From the NCBI GenBank assembly GCA_903885855.1, contig CAISKG010000029.1, positions 1 to 9,432 on the forward strand: a stretch of 9,432 nucleotides of DNA, given 5' to 3'. A program made the translations under genes and the position numbers. Below are positions 6,192 through 9,432 of the stretch, one piece after another. Source of the stretch: an uncultured Planctomycetaceae bacterium (GTDB lineage Bacteria; Planctomycetota; Planctomycetia; Pirellulales; UBA1268). The notes below the pieces were generated by a model, which searched no databases, was not told the origin of the DNA, and saw only the letters and a program-made list of their open reading frames with translations. The first letter of the stretch is position 1; the number at the start of each line of letters is the position of its first letter.

Positions 6192-7775
6192 ATGGCGACC
6201 CTCCACGGCCTGAATTTCGTCGGCGCGGCGCTGCGCAAGAGCGGCCGCACCTTCTCCGTCGCCACGCCGGCCGACGGCACGCCCCTCGAGGGGCGCTTCC
6301 ACATGGCCCGGCCGGTCGACGCCGAGGAGGCGGCCGAAGCGGCCGCGGCCGCCGCCGGGCCGCTGGCACGCGCCACGGGCGAGGAGCGGGCGCTGCTCCT
6401 CGAGGCGATCGCGGACGAGATCGTGGCCCTCGGCGACGACCTCGTGCGGCGCGCCTGCGCCGAGACCGCCCTGCCGGAGGCGCGGATCGTGGCCGAGCGC
6501 GGCCGCACCGCCGGCCAGCTGCGCCTCTTCGCCGCCGTGGCCCGCGAGGGCTCGTGGGTCGACGCACGGATCGACCGCGCCCAGCCCGACCGCCAGCCCC
6601 TCCCCCGCCCCGACATCCGCCGGATGCTCCTCCCGATCGGGCCGGTCGTCGTCTTCGGGTCGAGCAATTTTCCCCTCGCCTTCTCCGTGGCCGGCGGCGA
6701 TACCGCCAGCGCCCTGTGCACCGGCAATCCGGTGATCGTCAAGGCGCATCGCGGGCATCCGGGCACCTCCGAGCTCGTCGCCGGCGCCGTGCGGCGGGCG
6801 ATCGAGCGTTGCGGCGTCCATCCGGGCGTGTTCTCCATGCTCCACGGCGAGGGGAGCGTGGTGGGGGTGCAGCTGGTGCGGGATCCGCGCGTGCGCGCCG
6901 TCGGCTTCACCGGCTCGCGCGCCGGCGGCAGGGCGCTGGGGGCCGCGGCGGCGGCCCGCCCCGAGCCGATTCCGGTGTTCGCCGAGATGAGCAGCTCCAA
7001 TCCCGTCTTCGTGCTGCCCGGTGCGCTCGCCGAGCGGGCCGCCGCGATCGCCGAGGGCTTCCGGGCGTCGATGACCCTGGGCGTGGGGCAGTTCTGCACC
7101 AAGCCGGGGCTCCTGGTGGCGATCGAGGGGCCCGATCTGGCCCGCTTCCGCGGGCTCCTCGCGGCCGCCGTGGCGGCCACGCCGCCGGCGTCGATGCTCG
7201 GCGACGAAATCCTCGCCGAGTTCGATCACCACCGCGACGCGCTCCTGGCGGTGCCCGGGGTGCGCCTGCTGTCGCATGTCGACGGCGCCGACGCCGCCTG
7301 CACGCAGGCCGGCGCGGTCCTCGCCGAGACCGACGCGGCGACGTTCCTGGCCCACGGCCGCTGCGCCGACGAGGTCTTCGGGCCGATGAGCCTCCTCGTG
7401 GCCGCGTGCGACGCCCGCGAACTGCACGCCGTCGCCGCCGGGCTCTCGGGGCAGCTGACCGCCACCGTCCATGGCAGCGCCGCCGATCTCGACGGATCCG
7501 CCGACCTGCTCGAGCTGCTCGCCGGCCGGGCGGGGCGCGTGATCGTCAACGGCTATCCCACCGGCGTGGAGGTGTGCCACGCCATGCACCACGGCGGCCC
7601 GCCGCCGGCCACGTCCGACGCCCGCTTCACGAGCGTGGGGAGCGCGGCCCTCGAGCGCTTCGTGCGCCCCGTGTGCCTGCAGGACCTGCCCCCGCACCTC
7701 CTGCCGCCGGCGCTCGCCGAGGGGAATCCGCTGGGGATCGAGCGCCTCGTCGACGGCGTGCGCGGCCGCCACTGA
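6192..7775 (+). CDS. Aldehyde dehydrogenase, alpha-ketoglutaric semialdehyde (2,5-dioxovalerate) dehydrogenase type
   Basis: A 527-residue NAD(P)-dependent ALDH predicted to oxidise 2-oxoglutarate semialdehyde to 2-oxoglutarate, the last step of the oxidative pentose or hexarate route. The ALDH core is intact: VVVFGSSNFPLAFSVAGGDT (152-171, with N159), NPVIVKAHRGHPGTSELV (179-196, with K184 for the coenzyme), GFTGS (238-242), general base E265 in FAEMSSSNPVFV, and nucleophile C302 in GVGQFCTKPGL. The SSNFPLAFSVAGGD and VKAHxxHPGTSEL blocks are characteristic of the KGSADH-like subgroup (type III, about 525 residues) and not of generic betaine- or succinate-semialdehyde enzymes. It lies 16 nt after the FAH gene with a clear Shine-Dalgarno, so the two form an operon. 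Its stop lies 3 nt from the convergent stop of a small minus-strand gene, leaving no room for an independent terminator. Confidence 0.94.
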   Translation: MATLHGLNFVGAALRKSGRTFSVATPADGTPLEGRFHMARPVDAEEAAEAAAAAAGPLARATGEERALLLEAIADEIVALGDDLVRRACAETALPEARIVAERGRTAGQLRLFAAVAREGSWVDARIDRAQPDRQPLPRPDIRRMLLPIGPVVVFGSSNFPLAFSVAGGDTASALCTGNPVIVKAHRGHPGTSELVAGAVRRAIERCGVHPGVFSMLHGEGSVVGVQLVRDPRVRAVGFTGSRAGGRALGAAAAARPEPIPVFAEMSSSNPVFVLPGALAERAAAIAEGFRASMTLGVGQFCTKPGLLVAIEGPDLARFRGLLAAAVAATPPASMLGDEILAEFDHHRDALLAVPGVRLLSHVDGADAACTQAGAVLAETDAATFLAHGRCADEVFGPMSLLVAACDARELHAVAAGLSGQLTATVHGSAADLDGSADLLELLAGRAGRVIVNGYPTGVEVCHAMHHGGPPPATSDARFTSVGSAALERFVRPVCLQDLPPHLLPPALAEGNPLGIERLVDGVRGRH

Positions 7776-7778
7776 CGC

Positions 7779-7961
7779 TCAGGCGGCCCGCCCCTTCCGC
7801 GGCGCGTCGGGCGCGCCGGGGGACGACGCGCTCCTTCCCCTGCGTCGTCGCGCTCGCGCGGCCCGCGCCTCCGTGCCGGCGGCCACCTTCCCGCCGCGGC
7901 GCAGCAGCAGCGCCGCCGCCTGGACGCCGATCGCCACGAGCGTGGTGAGGATCAGTGGCAT
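7779..7961 (-). CDS. Small basic single-TM hypothetical protein, coupled to the outer-membrane protein gene
   Basis: A 60-residue ORF whose ATG overlaps the stop of the preceding beta-barrel gene in TGATG, a usual sign of translational reinitiation. Residues 3-20 (PLILTTLVAIGVQAAALLL region) could form one membrane helix. The rest is strongly basic, with an Arg-rich run RARRRRGR (36-43) and a Pro/Ala/Arg tail, so the tail should lie on the cytoplasmic side. I do not recognise the family. In DNA this GC-rich, open frames come cheaply. The case rests on the overlap, the plausible TM segment and the lack of any other gene in this gap. It could be a membrane anchor or accessory peptide, or not a gene. 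Confidence 0.45.
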   Translation of the reverse strand: MPLILTTLVAIGVQAAALLLRRGGKVAAGTEARAARARRRRGRSASSPGAPDAPRKGRAA

Positions 7962-9151
7962 CAGTCGCGCCGCCCGCGGAAGGGCTCGAAGACACGGACC
8001 GTGAAGAGCAACTCGCTCGCGCCGTAGCGCGTGCCGACGGCGTCGCTGAAGGAGATCGGCGGGGCGTCGACGATGATCTGGGCGTTGCCCCCCTCCACGG
8101 CGAGGAACCGGTAGCCGAGATCGAGGGCGAGGCGGTCGTTGACCAGCCACGTGGCGCCCGTCCCCGCCTGCCAGGCGAAGCCCACGAGCCGGGTGCTGCC
8201 CGACATCCTCGCCCCGAGCGCCGCGTACTCGCCGTCGAAGACGACGCGGTAGCCGGCGCCGCCGATGCCGCCGCCGAGATAGGCACCCACCCGGTCGGTG
8301 ATCTCGAAGTCGCGCCAGCCGTTCACCATCGTCGACCAGCCGTCGCTCGCCGAGACGCTCACCTCGCCGAGGACCGGGCCGGCGAAGGTCTCCGCCACGG
8401 GGTCGCGGTAGCGCGCCTCGAACTCGCCGCGGAACCACCCCGTCTCGCGCTCGAAGGCCATCCCCGCCGCGCCGCCGGCGGTGAACAGGGGCGCCGACGC
8501 GTTGGGCCCCTGCCCCACCTCGAGCGTGCCGAAGTCAGCCCCGAGAATCCCCGAGAGATACGTGCGCCGGTCGGGGCCGTCGGGCAGCCGCGGCAGCGGC
8601 GGCGGCAGATCGTCGTCGAAGGCCGGGGCGGGCACGGCCGGCACGACGGCGTCGAGCGGCGCCGCGCCGCGGGGATCCCCGAACCGGGGGCCCGCGACGG
8701 CGGCAGGAGGGGGCGCGGCGGGCACCGGCGGTCCGTATCCGAGCGCCTCCGAGCCGTACCCCGGCGGCGCGGGGGCGGCGGGCGCCTGCGGCGCGGGCGC
8801 CGGGATCCTGGCGGAATCGTCGCGCGGGGCGGCGAGTGAATCGGGCACCAGCAGCGGCGATCCCAGGAGCGGCGTGTCGAGCACCGGATCGGGCGGGGGA
8901 GCGGCGGCGGGGAGGGCGTCGGGCGGTGGTGAGGGCACCGCGGCCGGCGCCGGCGGCGTGCGGCGTGCGTCCTGGCGGGGCCCGAGCGCCACGCCGGCGC
9001 CGGCACCGACCCCCGCCCCGGAACTCGAGCCGAAGGCCGAGAACCCGGAAAAGTCGAGACCGCCGAAGCCCGCTTGGCCGGGGGCCGGGCTGGCCGGAAG
9101 TACCGCGATCACAAGCCCCGCCCATCCGGCCCACGTCCGACGTCGCGCCAT
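7961..9151 (-). CDS. Outer-membrane beta-barrel protein (OmpA/opacity-like porin fold) with Gly-rich and long Pro-rich N-terminal region
   Basis: A 396-residue exported protein. Residues 1-27 are a Sec signal peptide (MARRRTW, hydrophobic core, likely cleavage after APGQA). Residues 28-57 are Gly/Ser/Phe-rich, 62-195 are dominated by Pro and Ala, and about 196-396 form an eight-strand-like barrel with alternating hydrophobic residues: YLSGILGADFG (198-208), GWFRGEFEARYRD (238-250), GWSTMVNGWRDFEI (271-284), VGAYLGGGIGGAGY (288-301), VGFAWQAGTGATWLV (323-337), LALDLGYRFLAVEG (341-354) and ELLFTVRVFEPF (380-391). This resembles the outer-membrane protein beta-barrel domain of opacity and OmpA-like proteins. 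The Pro-rich stretch could cross peptidoglycan or the periplasm. The ATG at 9151 is chosen over 9238 because it follows GGGGGAGGGGGC and begins the signal peptide. It does not end in the usual terminal Phe. Function is unknown, and it looks unrelated to the sugar-acid genes. Confidence 0.8.
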   Translation of the reverse strand: MARRRTWAGWAGLVIAVLPASPAPGQAGFGGLDFSGFSAFGSSSGAGVGAGAGVALGPRQDARRTPPAPAAVPSPPPDALPAAAPPPDPVLDTPLLGSPLLVPDSLAAPRDDSARIPAPAPQAPAAPAPPGYGSEALGYGPPVPAAPPPAAVAGPRFGDPRGAAPLDAVVPAVPAPAFDDDLPPPLPRLPDGPDRRTYLSGILGADFGTLEVGQGPNASAPLFTAGGAAGMAFERETGWFRGEFEARYRDPVAETFAGPVLGEVSVSASDGWSTMVNGWRDFEITDRVGAYLGGGIGGAGYRVVFDGEYAALGARMSGSTRLVGFAWQAGTGATWLVNDRLALDLGYRFLAVEGGNAQIIVDAPPISFSDAVGTRYGASELLFTVRVFEPFRGRRD

Positions 9152-9152
9152 G

Positions 9153-9163
9153 CCCCCTCCCCC
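9153..9163 (-). promoter_or_regulatory. Ribosome binding site of the outer-membrane protein gene
   Basis: GGGGGAGGGGG on the minus strand directly before the ATG at 9151 provides a GGAGG core at suitable spacing. It decides this start over the in-frame ATG 87 nt upstream, whose extra residues look non-coding and would bury the signal peptide. Confidence 0.55.
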
Positions 9164-9240
9164 GTGCGGCGCGCCGCCCCAGCGGCCCGCCCAGGTTCCA
9201 TCGAACCGCGACCGGGAGTGGCTTCCGGACGACCCCACCC

Positions 9241-9258
9241 TCCGGCAGACTCGCCGGA
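9241..9258. repeat. Short perfect inverted repeat in the outer-membrane gene leader
   Basis: TCCGGC and GCCGGA flank a 6-nt loop (AGACTC), about 90 nt before the outer-membrane start codon. It could form a hairpin in the leader mRNA or bind a regulator. Chance is possible in GC-rich DNA. Confidence 0.3.
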
Positions 9259-9320
9259 ATCGTCACGGGGAGCCGCGACAGGGTCGGCGGACGCTGCGCA
9301 GTGTGACGCGAGCTGCCCCT

Positions 9321-9348
9321 TGGAAAAAGTCATCCCTGACCTTTTCCA
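9321..9348. repeat. Imperfect inverted repeat with A/T-rich arms
   Basis: TGGAAAAAGTC (9321-9331) pairs with GACCTTTTCCA (9338-9348) across a 6-nt loop, with ten of eleven positions matched. Neither side is followed by a T-tract, so a classic intrinsic terminator is unlikely. A protein-binding site or RNA stem-loop is more plausible. Confidence 0.5.
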
Positions 9349-9357
9349 CTGAGGACT

Positions 9358-9386
9358 CCCCGGGAAAAGTCGAGGTTTTTCAGGGG
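9358..9386. repeat. Stem-loop with CCCC/GGGG base and AAAA/TTTT upper stem
   Basis: CCCCGGGAAAA (9358-9368) pairs with TTTTTCAGGGG (9376-9386) around a 7-nt loop, with one mismatch and one G-T pair. It starts 10 nt after the preceding stem-loop. Its left arm shares GGAAAA-GTC with that repeat. Confidence 0.4.
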
Positions 9387-9392
9387 TGTTCG

Positions 9393-9411
9393 CCGCCGCA
9401 TCCAGCGGCGG
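9393..9411. repeat. Perfect GC-rich hairpin, 7-bp stem and 5-nt loop
   Basis: CCGCCGC (9393-9399), loop ATCCA, GCGGCGG (9405-9411). A further palindrome, CTGTG-TC-CACAG, lies at 9416-9427. Together with the two preceding stem-loops this makes four inverted repeats in about 107 nt. Confidence 0.4.
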
Positions 9412-9432
9412 GTCGCTGTGTCCACAGCCTGC

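Larger units (their letters stand above)
9152..9432. other. Intergenic region upstream of the outer-membrane protein gene, no supported gene
   Basis: These 281 nt to the window edge hold no ORF with recognisable protein content. They must contain the promoter of the outer-membrane gene, but I see no convincing -35/-10 pair on the minus strand. Compared with the genes, the stretch 9321-9390 is clearly richer in A/T runs, and it carries several stem-loops listed separately. Confidence 0.6.

Noticed and set aside
4778..7772. Long minus-strand open frames opposite the FAH and ALDH genes
   Set aside because: The translations lack motifs, and the plus strand carries complete catalytic motifs of both enzymes. 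A further 587-codon plus frame (6185-7948) is an out-of-frame shadow of the ALDH gene.
7776..7960. Intrinsic terminator between the convergent genes
   Set aside because: GC-rich partial hairpins exist but no following T-tract is present on either strand.
9047..9375. 12-mer GGAAAAGTCGAG present at about 9048 and 9363
   Set aside because: One copy is inside the barrel gene, coding for ordinary residues. A 12-nt match between two places in 9.4 kb is expected by chance a few times.
9342..9426. DnaA-box-like 9-mers (TTTTCCACT, GTGTCCACA) hinting at an origin
   Set aside because: Each matches only 7 of 9 consensus bases, there are just two, and no dnaA, dnaN or gyrB gene is nearby.

Overview
The window is very GC-rich DNA (roughly 70-75 % G+C by eye, with third codon positions almost all G or C). 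It most likely comes from a planctomycete, perhaps a Pirellulales-like lineage. The pointers are a Tat-exported Gfo/Idh/MocA oxidoreductase with the planctomycete-style N-terminus FTIVPRHVLGG and a QKP motif, a neighbouring secreted DUF1080 (PF06439) protein, and an ACS-type sugar-acid transporter. The lineage is an inference from gene content; there is no rRNA or marker gene.

Layout. (1) A tightly packed minus-strand operon runs from 5102 down to the left edge: Tat-exported Gfo/Idh/MocA oxidoreductase (5102-3693), secreted DUF1080 protein with one apparent frameshift (3689-2959), MFS sugar-acid transporter (2962-1526), and a YjhG/YagF-type D-xylonate dehydratase (1529 to the edge, lacking its C-terminus). 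Junctions are a 3-nt gap and then two 4-nt ATGA overlaps. (2) A 161-nt divergent intergenic region (5103-5263) carries a candidate promoter and a 13-nt palindrome. (3) A plus-strand pair follows: an FAH-family protein, probably a 2-keto-3-deoxy-pentonate dehydratase (5264-6175), and an alpha-ketoglutaric semialdehyde dehydrogenase-like ALDH (6192-7775). (4) An unrelated minus-strand unit converges on this pair: an outer-membrane beta-barrel protein with a long proline-rich linker (9151-7961), coupled by TGATG to a 60-residue basic single-TM protein (7961-7779). (5) The right-hand 281 nt hold no supported gene but several stem-loops.

How the genes fit together. Sugar-acid import (MFS), xylonate dehydration (YjhG-like), a second dehydration (FAH) and oxidation of 2-oxoglutarate semialdehyde (ALDH) make a near-complete lower Weimberg pathway from D-xylonate, or a related pentonate, to 2-oxoglutarate. 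The exported oxidoreductase and DUF1080 protein head the transporter/dehydratase operon. They may act outside the cytoplasm to produce the acid or release sugar from a 3-keto-glycoside. This front-end role is inference. No sugar-acid lactonase, cytoplasmic xylose dehydrogenase or transcription factor is visible in the window.
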